DNA from: Molossus alvarezi | Lineage: Eukaryota > Chordata > Mammalia > Chiroptera > Molossidae | Direction: 5' to 3' | Length of the DNA: 64,000 bases | Assembly (NCBI GenBank): GCA_037176705.1 | Contig: CM073886.1 | Location: 88,757,501-88,821,500 of the forward strand | In this document: positions 11,645-22,689 of the stretch, piece by piece | How the letters are laid out: the number at the start of each line of letters is the position of its first letter | Numbering within the stretch: position 1 is the first letter of the stretch | Position numbers and translations under genes: made by a program | The notes under the pieces: generated by a model | Told to the model about the DNA's origin: nothing | Database searches by the model: none | The model's input: only the letters and a program-made list of their open reading frames with translations

Positions 11645-13740
11645 CAGAAATTTAGGTCAGAGACTGGCTCACATCAAATGTTTATAAATGGTGGTTATTG
11701 GTACTATTACCAAGGCGGCAGCACCTGTGACAATGGGCCCTCCAGCAGCCTTCTTACACCTCCCTCCCCTGCGATCCTCCTCTCCCCGCCTCAGCAAGAG
11801 ATGACGGACTGAGAGTGATCCATTTCCTCAGCAGCAAATACAAATATTTGGGCTTCCCACTAATGTATTTCCTCCTCCCTCTCACTGAACTGTGCGTGCT
11901 GGGTGATTGTGTAGCTCTGCTGCACTGAAAGGTGTTCCCCAGGGTTTTTCTCCCTGGTACCATGTAGCAACACATGTAACTATTGACCTCCTTATAGTTA
12001 CTGCAAATAATAAGGACACGTGATAAAGTATGATAGGGAATCTGGATTTTATACAGAGAAAGAGAAGAGCCAATAAGAAAGTATGCTCTTTAAAAAAAAT
12101 GTCAGACATTGTAACCACATGTCTAGCCTAAGTGGTCATTTGCAATGCACAGAAATTCAGTCAAGAGCCTGCCTTCTAGTGTTAGCAGAACCAAAACCCT
12201 CCTCGGGATCTGGCGCGGCCCCTCCAGCGGCGCCACGCCCTCAGCCGCGGTTACCCACGGCCTCCCCGCCCTGGCCGGCATCAGGACCTTCACCTGGTGT
12301 TTCTGTGCCTTCTTGCCTCTATCACCGTTATTATTCTTGTTATCAAAAAAACATTTTGCTTTCTGTTTGAGAGAATGGCTGCAGTAGAAAAAATATTGTG
12401 GTCCGATCTCTGCCTCGAATAAATTTACAACATAAAGATCACATCAACTCTGAATACAACATAGTCCCAATAAGCAGTGTTACAGTGACTTAGAAGGAAC
12501 TGCTCAGAATTATGAGACCCTGGGTGGGGAATAGGTAAGCCAGGGAGTTAGCTGAGCAGTCTCTTGTTTTTAATACTAATTTGATTCCCCCAGTTACCAT
12601 CTCCATGCAGCCAAAGGGGCCCCAAACCACCCTTGTGATGGAATTCATAAGGGGAATTGTTGGAGCGAGAGAATGTGAGCAAGGGGAGCCCGATCTTTGA
12701 TAGGGGACTATTTCCTCTTGGTGGAAATCAGCTGTTCTGCCCAGAGAGGTGAGGGGGTGATCGGGAGGTTTTCACGTGTTATGTAAGCAGGTTTATTTTG
12801 GGAGCTCAGGGGCTGCTGGGCTGCTGCCTGTAACCGCACCTGCTCTGTTTCCACAATGACCACTTCATGCCTGGGCTGTGTGGGCCGTGGCCTCCATCAG
12901 TGCGAGTCGTTGGGAGGTGGGGAGGCTCTACACTTGGCGAGATGCTCAGAAGAAGCTTGTTGGACTCTGCCCAGTAATAAGCATATCAGTTTGGAAATCG
13001 AAAGACACTATGAGTTAAAGCTATCTATTGCATTTGGATTCCCATTCACAAATGTGTTCGGACGCCCCTTATTTTGCTCAGGTTTTGCTCTCTCACTTTT
13101 TCATTTTATTCAGTTAAAATAAGTATTGCCCAACCTTTCTTATGAACTCATAATGCAAATTTTGTGTTTGGGAAGCTCACAGACCTAGGGTTTTCTCAGC
13201 TCAGATTGTGCACACTTCTCCCTCCTTCCTGTGGTCTGTTCCTTCTGTCTCACAAAACTGGTGCTTGATCTGCTCTCTCAAGTCTCCTCTTTCAATTGGC
13301 TTGACAATGGTTAAAATATAATTTTCAAAAAGGTAAAAGTCATAATTCTCAGGCAAACATAAACAAACATCAAACAATGATTCTATTTAACTCAGCAATT
13401 AATGGAGGAGCAAACATGTTAAAATCAATTAAAGAGCACTTGAAATGTTTCTATAGAGTCAATGCAACAAAGAAATATTAGGATAGGATTTCTGGGTCAG
13501 ATTCAATACTAGTTAATGTCCAGTGGGTCTATAAATCTGGTTCACACTGGTAATCTATTTACTCCGGGTAGTAATTATTTGCATATTTACTGGATTAAAA
13601 TCTTCATGTTAACCTCTGCCGCTACAGAACTATAAATTGTAAAAAAAAAAAAGGAAAAATACAGCCCAGCATGCTGCTGAAAATATGCTCAGTAATATCC
13701 TTTCCAAACACTGAATAATTTTTCAGACACAATCTTGAGT
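11645..13740. other. Unique sequence with a CpG-dense spot
   Basis: No gene was recognised. About 12205-12290 is unusually rich in CpG (roughly ten in under 100 bases) within CpG-poor DNA. About 13300-13640 is AT-rich, non-repetitive and has an octamer-like 'atttgcat'. Confidence 0.55.
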
Positions 13741-13744
13741 CTCT

Positions 13745-14560
13745 CACAACACCCCCCCCAAATTATTTTTTTCATACTAAATTCCTCTTCTCTAGCCATC
13801 TCTTCCTCATGTCTCTCAACTTTCCTCAGCCAAAGTACTAGAAAAGTTGTCTAGTTTCATTGGTTCTATTTCCTCACCTTCCATTTACTTCAATCCACTC
13901 CAATATAAATTCTGGCCACATCATTTTTCTCCTGCTCCCCCCTCCTTCTTTTGCTTTGGTTACCAGTGACTACTTGTTCCTAGATCCAAAGAATATTTCT
14001 TATTCCTTATCTTATCCAGCCTGTCAGCAGCTTCTGAACTTTTGACAACACATTCCTTGATATATTTTTCTCACATTGGCTCCTGGGACCTAATGCTCTC
14101 ATGGCCTTTTTTTCCCCTACTTCTTGGGATACTTCTTTGCAGTATCCTTTGCAGACGTTTTTCCTATTAACCTGCCATCAAATGTTGGAGTTTCTCTAGG
14201 TCAGTACCAGGCCCTCCACTATTATTTAGTACTTTTCTTCTTCTCAGATATCATCCAGGCTAACAACTTCAGGTATCCTATTTGCAAATAAAGCACAAAT
14301 TTATATATCCACACTGGATACGTCAGCTCATACATCAGTCTGCCTATTTGATATCCTCTCTCTAATTCCCAGACACATCTTAAGTTCAATTTGTATAAAC
14401 CTGGACTTATGAACGCCACCTCCAACACTCCTGCTTAAAGTTAGTCTTCTTGCAGAGTTCCACATGTCAGTGAATGACAACACTACCTACTCAGTTATGC
14501 AAACAACAACCTAGGAAGCCACCTGGACACATCACTGTCACCGAGCCCGGTCATCTTCAG
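13745..14560 (+). mobile_element. L2 LINE fragment covering the RT region
   Basis: The order of blocks follows L2 ORF2: 'ccaggccctccactatt', 'agatatcatccaggctaac', 'caaatttatatatccacac', 'catcagtctgcctatttg'. The region is the counterpart of the L2 reverse-transcriptase catalytic zone, but it is shifted and interrupted and encodes no enzyme. Confidence 0.65.
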
Positions 14561-14954
14561 ACCCAGGGTAGATGTCTATCTCTATGCAGAGAAGTTTGCC
14601 AGAATTCAAAGAAATGGCCTTCAGAATTTAGAACAAGCCACAAAGAAAGGTGTTAAATTATTAATATGCTAATCATGCCTGAGAAATGTCAGGTAATTTA
14701 GATTCTACTGATAAACTCTGGAATATACATCCCAATTCCAAAAGAATACATATGGGAGTCAGGGTTCTAAGGAAGGACCAAGTTAGTTGGTTGAAAGAAG
14801 GCTGGGGGATGGGCATGGGGCCACATTGTCAGCTGGGGTGACTTAGTGCTGCTTTTACTTCAGGTGTGGAGAGAGAAATCAAGATCATGTTTTAAAAAGA
14901 GCTGAAGAAGACTTGAAGAAATGTTCCTCTATTTTTCCTTATTTCCTACTTTCT

Positions 14955-15250
14955 TCCTTAGTAACATTTACATTTTTATAACGATGACAAAAAATATTTA
15001 TTGTAAAATCTCTTTTGAAAACAGAAAAATATAAAGAACAGAATGCATATCAGCCTTAAATCCAGCATCCAAATGAAATCATTAACATTTGATAGTATAC
15101 ATTGTTTTAAACATTTCTCTATACTAATATACAATTACATAGAACTAATATGCATTTATATATATTTTATTAAAAGAAGGTCAAAACTATACATACTGCT
15201 ATAGAAGGGTTTTAATATCAAAGATAAAATATCCTAAGGTATAGAATTCA
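14955..15250. mobile_element. Possible old L1M-derived fragment
   Basis: AT-rich text with 'aacatttgatagtatacatt' and 'acatttctctatactaat' resembles the 3'-end region of old L1M elements, read antisense. Too degraded for a firm call. Confidence 0.35.
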
Positions 15251-15326
15251 TTAATTTTTTTAGAGATTTACCTTTTTAAGGTCTAGATGTCAATGTCAAT
15301 TTAGGCATACTGCACTGTCACCTTTC

Positions 15327-15851
15327 TTTCTTTCTTTTTTTATTAATTAATTTATTTTTGTTACAGGTGTTTCTCCTTTCCCCCCCAGACACCCTCCTCC
15401 CTTGATCCCACCCCCTCCCCCTTAGCATTGTTGTCTATGTTCATTGGTTTATCTCATCCCTCCTCCTGCCCCCCTCTTCTGAGGGGGTTTGTCAGTCTGA
15501 ACCATACTCCTTTCCATGTCTCTGGGTATATTTTGTTCATCAGCTAATTTTGTTCATTATATTCCACAGATAAGTGAAATCATGTGGTACTTGTCTTTCT
15601 CTGATTGGCTTATTTCGCTTAGCATAATACTCTCCAGGTCCCTCCATGTCGTTTCAAAGGATAAGAGATCTTTCTTTCTTATAGCTGCATAGAGTTTCAC
15701 TGTGCATATGTACCACAGCTTTTTTATCCACTCATCTATTGATGGACACTGGGCTATTTCCAGATCTTAGCTATTGTAAATAGTGCTGCTATGAACATAG
15801 GGGTATATATATTCTTTCTGATAGGTGTTTCAGGCTTCTTAGGATATATAT
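15327..15851 (-). mobile_element. Young 5'-truncated L1, antisense, with perfect TSD
   Basis: Reverse-strand L1: A-rich tail at the left (15327-15360), then 3' UTR, then 'gtgaaatcatgtggtacttg', 'cttagcataatactctccag', 'attgatggacactgggc' and 'gtgctgctatgaacat'. A perfect 12-bp duplication 'ctgtcacctttc' flanks it at 15315-15326 and 15852-15863. The 525-bp length is typical of 5'-truncated target-primed insertion. Confidence 0.9.
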
Positions 15852-15993
15852 CTGTCACCTTTCAATATCTCCTATCCCACTTACCATTTTTCTGCCCTCC
15901 ATGTCACTGAGTTCAGTCAAGAACCACACTCAGCACCCACAACACTGGTAAGAATAACAAAGTCCTGCTCAGGAGGAGATAAAGGCCAAAGAG

Positions 15994-16245
15994 GCCCTGG
16001 CCAGTCTGGCTCAGCGGTTAGACCATCGACCTGCGGTCTAGAGAGACCTGGGTTCGGTTCCCGCTTAGGGCGCGTACCTTGGTTGCAGTTTGTCCCTGGC
16101 CCTGGTTGGTGGTGCGGGTGGCAGCCACTCGATGTGTCCCTTTCCCATCGATGTTTCTCTCGTTCTCTCTTCCTCTCTCTCCCTTCTATCTGAGCAAAAA
16201 AATGGAAAATGTCCTCGAGTGAGGATAAAAAAAAAAGTAAAAAAA
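15994..16245 (+). mobile_element. VES SINE (gtgaggata-tail type), with TSD
   Basis: Complete head with A-box 'tggctcagcgg' and B-box 'gggttcggttccc', middle 'ggccctggttggtggtgcgg', TCTC body and 'gtgaggata' tail. Perfect 13-bp duplication 'aaaggccaaagag' at 15981-15993 and 16246-16258. Confidence 0.95.
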
Positions 16246-16320
16246 AAAGGCCAAAGAGATAAATATTCACAAGAGGGTTGACGGTAGACTTGAGACACAA
16301 CAGCCACTATAAAATTGGTT

Positions 16321-16321
16321 T

Positions 16322-16378
<57 letters not shown>

Positions 16379-16385
16379 TTTCTTT
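16321..16385. repeat. (TTTC)n microsatellite
   Basis: About 14 units of TTTC. It sits exactly where the A-rich tail of the reverse-strand VES at 16326-16581 should be, so it is best read as an expanded (GAAA)n tail. Confidence 0.95.
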
Positions 16386-16581
16386 TTTAAATTATTTATT
16401 TTAAAGAGAGAGAAAGGGAGAGGGAGAAAGAGAGAGAGAGACATTGATCCGTTGCCTCCTGTACACACCCTGACTGGGGACGGAACCTACAATCTGGTTA
16501 TGTGCCTTGCCTGGGAATTGAACCGGAGACCTGTTGGAGCACGGGATGACACTCAACCAACTGAGCCACATCAGCCAGGGC
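16326..16581 (-). mobile_element. VES SINE, antisense, tail expanded to (GAAA)n
   Basis: Reverse VES with the head at the right end ('tgagccacatcagccaggg'). Perfect 15-bp target duplication 'aaaattggttttctt' at 16311-16325 and 16582-16596. The left duplication touches the TTTC repeat, so the microsatellite belongs to the SINE. Confidence 0.93.
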
Positions 16582-16596
16582 AAAATTGGTTTTCTT

Positions 16597-17329
16597 ATTG
16601 TATTTTTTATTGTTCCTCATCCATTGAATTGTTTATATTTTATGGTGGAGCTAGAAGATGAAATTATAGCACAAGAAATGGTAGAGGTGGGAGGTCTTGT
16701 GGATATGGTTATGGGTGTGAAGGTGTTAGGTGAACATGAAACAAACAAACAAATACTTCTGCTTTCCTAGGAACTTTAATTACACAAATGGGTATGCTAC
16801 ATATGACATCAGTTGATCAAAATTATGATGTATAATGAAAACTTGGTTTCACACTGAGAAATTAGAGTCCAGGAATATTTTTACCATCTAGTATTTTTTT
16901 TACTTGTTCTCTCTTATATTGACTCTCTTATTACTAATAGAAGTTGTAGTTCTTCTTAAATATAGTTTAAATTTAAAATAATTTAAAAATAACAACAGAA
17001 TAAATATAACCCCTAGAGTTATTTGATGAAACACTTATTTGCATGTTTATTTCTGCCTATGTAGGAAAATGTTAGAAAGAAGCCCTTATACTTAAGGATT
17101 ATTGGCATTGCTATAATTATATATTATTATAATAAGGATTATAGTGATTGCCAATACTTCAGAGTTCATACTCCCAACTCCTTACTGGCATTAATGGAAG
17201 CACATAGTCATATACAAAAAGAAAGCACAGTGTAGGAGTGATAATATCAAATTAAGTATTTGAATCTTTCCCTAGGAAATTAGGTCAAACAGGAGCTGAT
17301 TTCTTGAAAGTGACATAACTATCCTTCAG
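16597..17329. other. Unique AT-rich sequence
   Basis: No repeat family or coding sequence was recognised. Confidence 0.55.
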
Positions 17330-17810
17330 CAGTAGGCTGATGAGGAGAAAGCTGAGAGGAAGCCACCCATGTGCCCAGAGACTTACTTCTTACCTGTGGG
17401 TCCAGGATAACCATATTTTTCCTTTGACAAATGTGGCAGAGACTGACAAAGCATGCATCAAACCCATCTCCTCTTTCTCCTGGGCACGTAACTACACAAT
17501 ATATCCTAGCCTTCCTTGCAGCTAGGTGTGGCCTTGTGACTGAATTCTTGCCAAGAGAATGTGGGCAGAAGTGATGCAGATCAGTCTCTTCCTCTCTCTC
17601 TTTCCCAGTTGGCTAGATGGAATTTGTGTGGGTTGGAGGAGCCACTAGATGGAAGGAGACTGGGTCTTTAAATAACTTCCTGAAAGACTGGCTTCTAAAT
17701 ACCTACATTCAACAGCCAGAATGAACTTAAATCCTCCAAAGCCACTAAGATGTAGGGGGTTTATCAGGTTGGGTCACCTGAACTTATACAACTATCAAAG
17801 TAACGGATAG
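17330..17810 (+). mobile_element. Old LTR-like interspersed repeat
   Basis: 'ccttccttgcagctaggtg' then 'tggccttgtgactgaattc', 'gggcagaagtgatgcag', and an end with 'aaagccactaagatgtag'. This arrangement recurs in mammalian genomes and looks like a solo LTR of an old endogenous retrovirus-like class (MaLR/ERVL type). The family was not assigned. No viral coding sequence is present. Confidence 0.45.
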
Positions 17811-17879
17811 TTACTTTGTGCTTTTTCAGTACTTGGGTGGTTCAGCATTATCTGCCATGAAAATAACACAAGTCGTTCC

Positions 17880-18175
17880 TGAAGAGGCCAACCTTGTCTG
17901 TCTTCAACCCTCTCCTACAACTTCTACTTCCTCTTCATTAGTCAAGTGTTTGTTTTTCCTTAAATGCAATATCTATTTCAATTCTTTTTAACCTTTGTGA
18001 CCTTTTCTTATTCCACACTGGGTGCCTTTCCTCAGCCTACCATTCTCAAAACAAATAAACAAACATCCATTTTCTCCCTCAAGAAACAGTTTAAATGTTA
18101 TTTCATCCCTGAAGCCACTCAAGTATCTTTTCACTCTTTCTTTGCTTCTCCCTCATCCGCACATTTATCCACTTC
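17880..18175 (+). mobile_element. L2 fragment, sense
   Basis: Pyrimidine-rich L2 3' UTR text, for example 'cagtttaaatgttatttcat' and 'ccctgaagccactcaagta', the degraded form of the L2 'agcttaaatgtcacctcctc' block. Confidence 0.5.
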
Positions 18176-18179
18176 GCCC

Positions 18180-18400
18180 TTCATTCAGAGAGTATTTAGT
18201 GAGCATGACAATGTGTCAGGCCACAAGCAGGAGAGATGTAAAGATGAATGATGTCTTCTCTCCATGGGGACTGCAGGGCCCAGTTTGAGTGGAGAGACCT
18301 ATAAGTCAATACTTACAATACAACAGATAAAGGCAAAGCCACAGAGAAATATTGGGTACTACAAGAGCAAGAAGAGGACTTTGTGTATATTTCTCCTTCC
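18180..18400 (-). mobile_element. L2 3' fragment, antisense
   Basis: 'ttcattcagagagtatttag' with 'tgagcatgacaatgtgtcag' resembles the reversed L2 3' end. Weak. Confidence 0.4.
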
Positions 18401-18404
18401 TCCA

Positions 18405-18655
18405 GGAACACGCTTGCATGACTATGTCTTCCCTCACGTCCTGTATCAGGTGTTCTCTCATGCTTATTTTCTTCATACCAAAGATCAGAAACTGTTTCAT
18501 ATTTGTTTGTTTTTGTTCACCACCTGTCTCCCTCATTAGGATATAAGAACTCCGAGAATAAGACACAACATTTCTTTCCACCACTGTCTCTCTAGATCTA
18601 GCACAGCAAATGGCACTAGGTAGGTGCCCAGTAAATGCTTGTTGAATGAATGAGT
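18405..18655 (+). mobile_element. L2 3' end, sense
   Basis: 'cacctgtctccctcattagg' leads to 'taggtaggtgcccagtaaat' and 'gcttgttgaatgaatgag', the diagnostic L2 terminus. Confidence 0.75.
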
Positions 18656-19559
18656 GAATGCGTAGAACCAACCTGCCTGGGGATGGGTGGTTAGGAAGAG
18701 TTTTCTGAAGGAGTTGATGCCTGATCCAATTTGTAAAGAATAAGTAGGAATTTGATAGAAAACAGAAAAAGGGAGATTTCTGGTAGAGGGTACAGTGTAA
18801 GTCAGAGCATAAAACATGGTCTGATGTCTATGGAAAACTGTAAGAAATAGACTGTTGCTAGAGTATAAGTAGTAATAGTGGTGGCTAAGGCTGAAATAAA
18901 AACAGTAGGCAGATTATTGCTTCATCTTCATCCATTAAACAAGCACTTTCTCTGAATTCCTGAAGTATTTCACACAGAACATATGACACCAGGTTGTTGG
19001 TGTTATTTTTAACATCTCTGTGGGCTTGAAGGGCAGGAACTGATTTTTACTCACCTTGTACCCCCAGCTTCTGACTTTATCACTGATGCAAATGGCAGGC
19101 AGTTGAGAAGGAAGAGGATTTGCAAGATAGGTGCTACTCAGCATAAAAATAGAGTGAAAATGTATGCTGATGAAAACTGTAGTTATAGAGGAGAACAAGA
19201 ACCGATGGCACCCTTTCCCTCCCACGAGGTCAGTGCGGAACATGTTTTGGTGTCCTGTTTTCCCATAAAACAAGGGTAACAAAACTAAGGTTGATAAAGT
19301 ATCAAATCTAGACCCGACTTGAGCTGAGCTCCAGCAGATCCTGACATAAATCTTGTGATTTAGTGCCAAATTAAAAGATGCTAATGTTGTTAAAGAAAAC
19401 ATGCTGAGCAGACTAGTAATAGGGGTAAAGCCTGAAAATGGCTTATTTTTGGTTTCAAGAAAAGGAGAAATAAATGCGTATAATATAAATCGGAGTTCTT
19501 AGGAAGAAGGGAAAAAAAAAAAGCTTTATCTGTAATATTCATGTCAAAATAAGAAAACA
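18656..19559. other. Unique sequence
   Basis: A 155-codon reverse open frame (18935-19402) has no recognisable domain, signal peptide or composition bias. I see nothing else. Confidence 0.5.
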
Positions 19560-19935
19560 AATACCCTAGATCCTTAAAGGTGTTTTTCCCCCCACTCCTC
19601 TTATTATAAAAACATGTGCTCAGTTTAATGTATTAGGATAAAAGAGAAATTATATAAAATCCTACTAACCAGTAATGAATAATTTTTTTGTGTACATCTT
19701 TCCAGATCATGTTAGAACACACACACAAACAATAAACACGCACATGCACACATGTGTGTTTTTTATAATGGGGGGGTCATACTGCACATGCTGTTTTATA
19801 ATTTGATTTTCTATTTTAATATCTTATAGATATATTAATGACTATACATATAAATAGTTATATAAAAAGTTTGCATGGGATACAGTCCCCTGTATGAATA
19901 CTTAAGTTTATACATATTTACACATGTTTAACACA
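19560..19935 (+). mobile_element. Possible old L1M-derived fragment
   Basis: 'gtgtacatctttccagatca' and 'ggtcatactgcacatgctg' followed by 'ttttataatttgattttct' resemble the antisense 3' region of old L1M elements. Low confidence. Confidence 0.35.
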
Positions 19936-19944
19936 TAATTTAGT

Positions 19945-20215
19945 TGTGGGTCAATCAATCAAGAACTGTTCATTGCGTCTTACTCTGTGCCAGCGACTGT
20001 TCTATGCAAGGAAGCAGGGCCGGCGTCTGGCGCTTGGACCAGGCCACCCCGACACCCACAGCAACTGCTCACACTGACATTCACCAGCCCACAAAGCAGA
20101 GTCCGTGTCATCCAATGACTTGCATTTAACTGGGAGATGAGCAACAGAAAATAGACACATAGATAAATAAAGTAAATTCAGGGACTGGGGAGGACTACAG
20201 AGAAGATAGAAGAAA
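19945..20215 (-). mobile_element. L2 3' fragment, antisense
   Basis: 'ctgttcattgcgtcttactc', 'tgtgccagcgactgttctat' and later 'agacacatagataaataaag' follow the reversed L2 3' end. Confidence 0.5.
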
Positions 20216-20479
20216 ATAATATGTCTAGAAAGAGTGACTAGCGCTACTTCCTTTTTCTGGTAATATGGTAACGAATCTGAAAATAGCCTCTCTGTTATAC
20301 CCCAACACACGTACATAGTTTGGAACGAATACGGCTTGTTCTTTCGTTCGGAAGGCAGAGTCAAACTAGCAAGAACGTGAGCAGAACTTCTAGAGAGCGA
20401 ATTGAAAAGATAGCAACCGTTCAGTCTCCCCGAGGCCGTGACCCAACCTGGCTCTTTAATGGCCTCACAAGGTAGAGGA

Positions 20480-20995
20480 GACAAAGAGGGGGAGCCGTGC
20501 AGGGGGAGCATGAGAACTGAAAAGCCCCACAGATCTGGGGGCTCCGAAGTGCTGCCCACTCAGTGAAAGGAGGGCACAGAAAACACTCCGCCTACCCGCT
20601 AAAGAGGATGGTGAGAAACCGTCGGTGGTAAATCCAGGAGGAAGCAAACACGAGCCCCTCCTGAGAATTCATCACTGCGGCCCTGCCCTTGTGTGGGGTT
20701 GAGGTTTAAATCTATCCCACCTGCATGATCTGGGAAACCCTAAACCGAGAAATTAACACACGATGGTCAGTGCCCTGGGCGCCTGGCTAAAACCAAAGAA
20801 AACCCTTTGCTGAGTGAAAGGAGGCCCTCCTGAATTCCCGCGGATGTAGGCTGTCAAATAGCTCGAAAGTACTGAAAGACACATAGGAAACACCACCCGA
20901 GAGTGAGACGTGTGAAATTTAACAGGCATTTGCAGCTTCGAATGCTTTTAGAACAAATGAAAAAAACACAGATAAAGACTAAGGATCCAACTTAA
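20480..20995 (+). mobile_element. Possible old L1 5' region
   Basis: 'gatggtgagaaaccgtcg', 'gaaaccctaaaccgagaaat' and 'ctttgctgagtgaaaggagg' read like the 5' part of an old L1M element. It precedes L1 ORF2-like sequence at 21151. The assignment is tentative. Confidence 0.4.
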
Positions 20996-21001
20996 GGAGT
21001 T

Positions 21002-21150
21002 GGGGGGGGGAAGGGGGGAAGGAGGGAGGGAAGGAAGGAAGGAAGGAAGGAAGGAAGGAAGGAAGGAAGGAAGGAAGGAAGGAAGGAAGGAAGGAAGGAA
21101 GGGAGGGAGGGAGGGAGGGAGGGAGGGAGGGAGGAAGGAAGGAAGGAAGG
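21002..21150. repeat. (GGAA)n/(GGGA)n purine tract
   Basis: About 150 bases of pure purine on the plus strand: a G/A lead-in, a GGAA block, a GGGA block (about 21100-21132), then GGAA again. The GGGA block has many G3 runs with one-base loops, a classical G-quadruplex pattern. GGAA arrays are also known sites for ETS-family factors. Confidence 0.97.
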
Positions 21151-21425
21151 ATAGAAATAAATGAAAAACAAAGACATTACCAGACAGTTGATTTTTAAAG
21201 GACCAATTAAATAGACAAACCTTAGCAAGAATGCTTAACCAAAAAGGAGAGAAGGTACAAAAAGAAATACTAATAGCAGGAGATTAAAATATATATTAAT
21301 ATCATACAATGAATTTCTTTATGCCAATAAATGTGAAAATTTAGGGAAAATAGATAATTATCTTAAAAGCCAAATTTTAAAATGGATTGTAGAAAAGAAA
21401 AAGAAAACCTTAATAGATCTATCAT
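21151..21425 (+). mobile_element. L1 ORF2 fragment upstream of RT, sense
   Basis: 'gaaataaatgaaaaacaaag', 'aatagacaaaccttagcaag', 'tttctttatgccaataaatg' and 'gggaaaatagataattatc' follow the linker between endonuclease and RT of L1 ORF2. Multiple frameshifts. Confidence 0.7.
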
Positions 21426-21654
21426 CCATCTAGAGATGAGATCAGGACTTAACCGTGCTCACGTGCCTGGGGCTCCTGCCTCTTGGCTCCAAGCCTCTGG
21501 AAACCTGAGAGGTGAGGAGCTGTCAAAGATCTGGAGAACAACTTTTTAATAACCTAAGGAATATCAAGTGCAAAGTGTCTAAGACAGTGAGAGAGAGACA
21601 GCAAAAAGACAGAAATAAGCTAAAATGGGTCATTTCAGATACTTATAAACTGCT

Positions 21655-21850
21655 GGTATTTATTGAGCTCTACTTTTTGCCAGCTGCAGAACCCAGAGCT
21701 ATATGTGCATGATTTCCAGTCCTCAGACATTCCTGTTTCATGGAAGAGGGGTCTGAGGCTTAGTGAGGTTAAATCATGTGGCCCCTAGACACAGCAAGTG
21801 AGCGGCCAATCCAGTCTGACATCTATGCCTCAGTCCTGAACCACGCATGC
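21655..21850 (-). mobile_element. MIR, antisense
   Basis: 'tggtatttattgagctctac', 'tctgaggcttagtgaggtta' and 'gtgagcggccaatccag' are the reversed MIR in order. Confidence 0.7.
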
Positions 21851-21887
21851 TGTGTCTCAGGAGAAAGTGCTTTGAACAAATGCCACC

Positions 21888-22075
21888 TGGAGCATTGGCT
21901 TTGTAAGTGTGGTCCCTGGATCGGGCATCAGCATTTCCTGGGAACTTGTGAGAAAAGCAAATTCTCAATTTCTCACCTCATCTTAGACCTACTGAATTGG
22001 AAACTGGTGTGAGTGTGGGGAGGGGGGCGGGGGCAGCGATCAGTGTTTTAACAAGCTCTCCGGGAGATTCTGGAC
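21888..22075 (+). mobile_element. MER5A-like hAT-Charlie MITE
   Basis: 'gtaagtgtggtccctggat', 'catcagcatttcctgggaac', 'agacctactgaattggaaac' and 'cagtgttttaacaagctctc' match the MER5A order. Terminal inverted repeats are eroded. Old non-autonomous DNA transposon. Confidence 0.8.
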
Positions 22076-22097
22076 CTCTGGTCTAGGGCAACCTAGA

Positions 22098-22325
22098 AGG
22101 TAGAATGAAATGACGCGGGCTTTAGAATTACACACACCTGGGTTGGAGTCCCAGTTCTGCCACGTCCTAGCGATGTGACCTACACTTAGCAGTAAAATGA
22201 AGATAATTATAGTACCTACTTTGGGGTTTTTGTGATCATTAACTAAGGTAATAAAATATGAATAAATCAGCGTCTGGCACATAGGAAACCTCAATACGTA
22301 TTCTCAATAAATGGTTGCTGTTATT
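22098..22325 (+). mobile_element. Near-complete MIR
   Basis: 'gggttggagtcccagttctg', 'ccacgtcctagcgatgtgac', 'gcagtaaaatgaagataatt', then 'ctcaataaatggttgctgtt'. All parts of MIR are present in sense order. Confidence 0.85.
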
Positions 22326-22634
22326 ACTCTCTCTTGCATGCTGGGGGTCTGTCTTCCCTTAACCCTTCCACACGCACTCTGCCCCTTGCTGTGCCCCGGA
22401 GAAGAGTTGGAAGGATGGAAACGTGTGGAGCCCAGAAACAGCTGGGGCTCAGCGCAGGTGGAAGATAACAGGGAGCAATACCGAAGCGATGGCGGGGGCA
22501 AAGACCGCAAGGGGAGGGTGCAAGGCGGTTTCTCCGGAGCAGGCTGAACCCTGGTGCCTGGCTGGAAGTGGGCAAGGGCAAAACAGAGTCAAGAGTGGTT
22601 CCAGTGGCAAGAACAAGTTTGGGGTTATGATAAT

Positions 22635-22686
<52 letters not shown>
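22635..22686. repeat. (GA)n microsatellite
   Basis: About 25 GA units with one AAA interruption. Confidence 0.95.
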
Positions 22687-22688
<2 letters not shown>

Positions 22689-22689
22689 A

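Noticed and set aside
15917..16300. Open frames of up to 127 codons on both strands
   Set aside because: They translate VES SINE sequence; the repeated SMCPF- and LSLSLS-like peptides recur at every VES copy.
18935..19402. 155-codon reverse open frame
   Set aside because: Composition follows AT-rich DNA and no protein family was recognised.
20002..20559. Longest open frame, 185 codons on the minus strand
   Set aside because: It crosses an L2 fragment, unique DNA and L1-like sequence, has no recognisable domain, and starts and stops within repeats.
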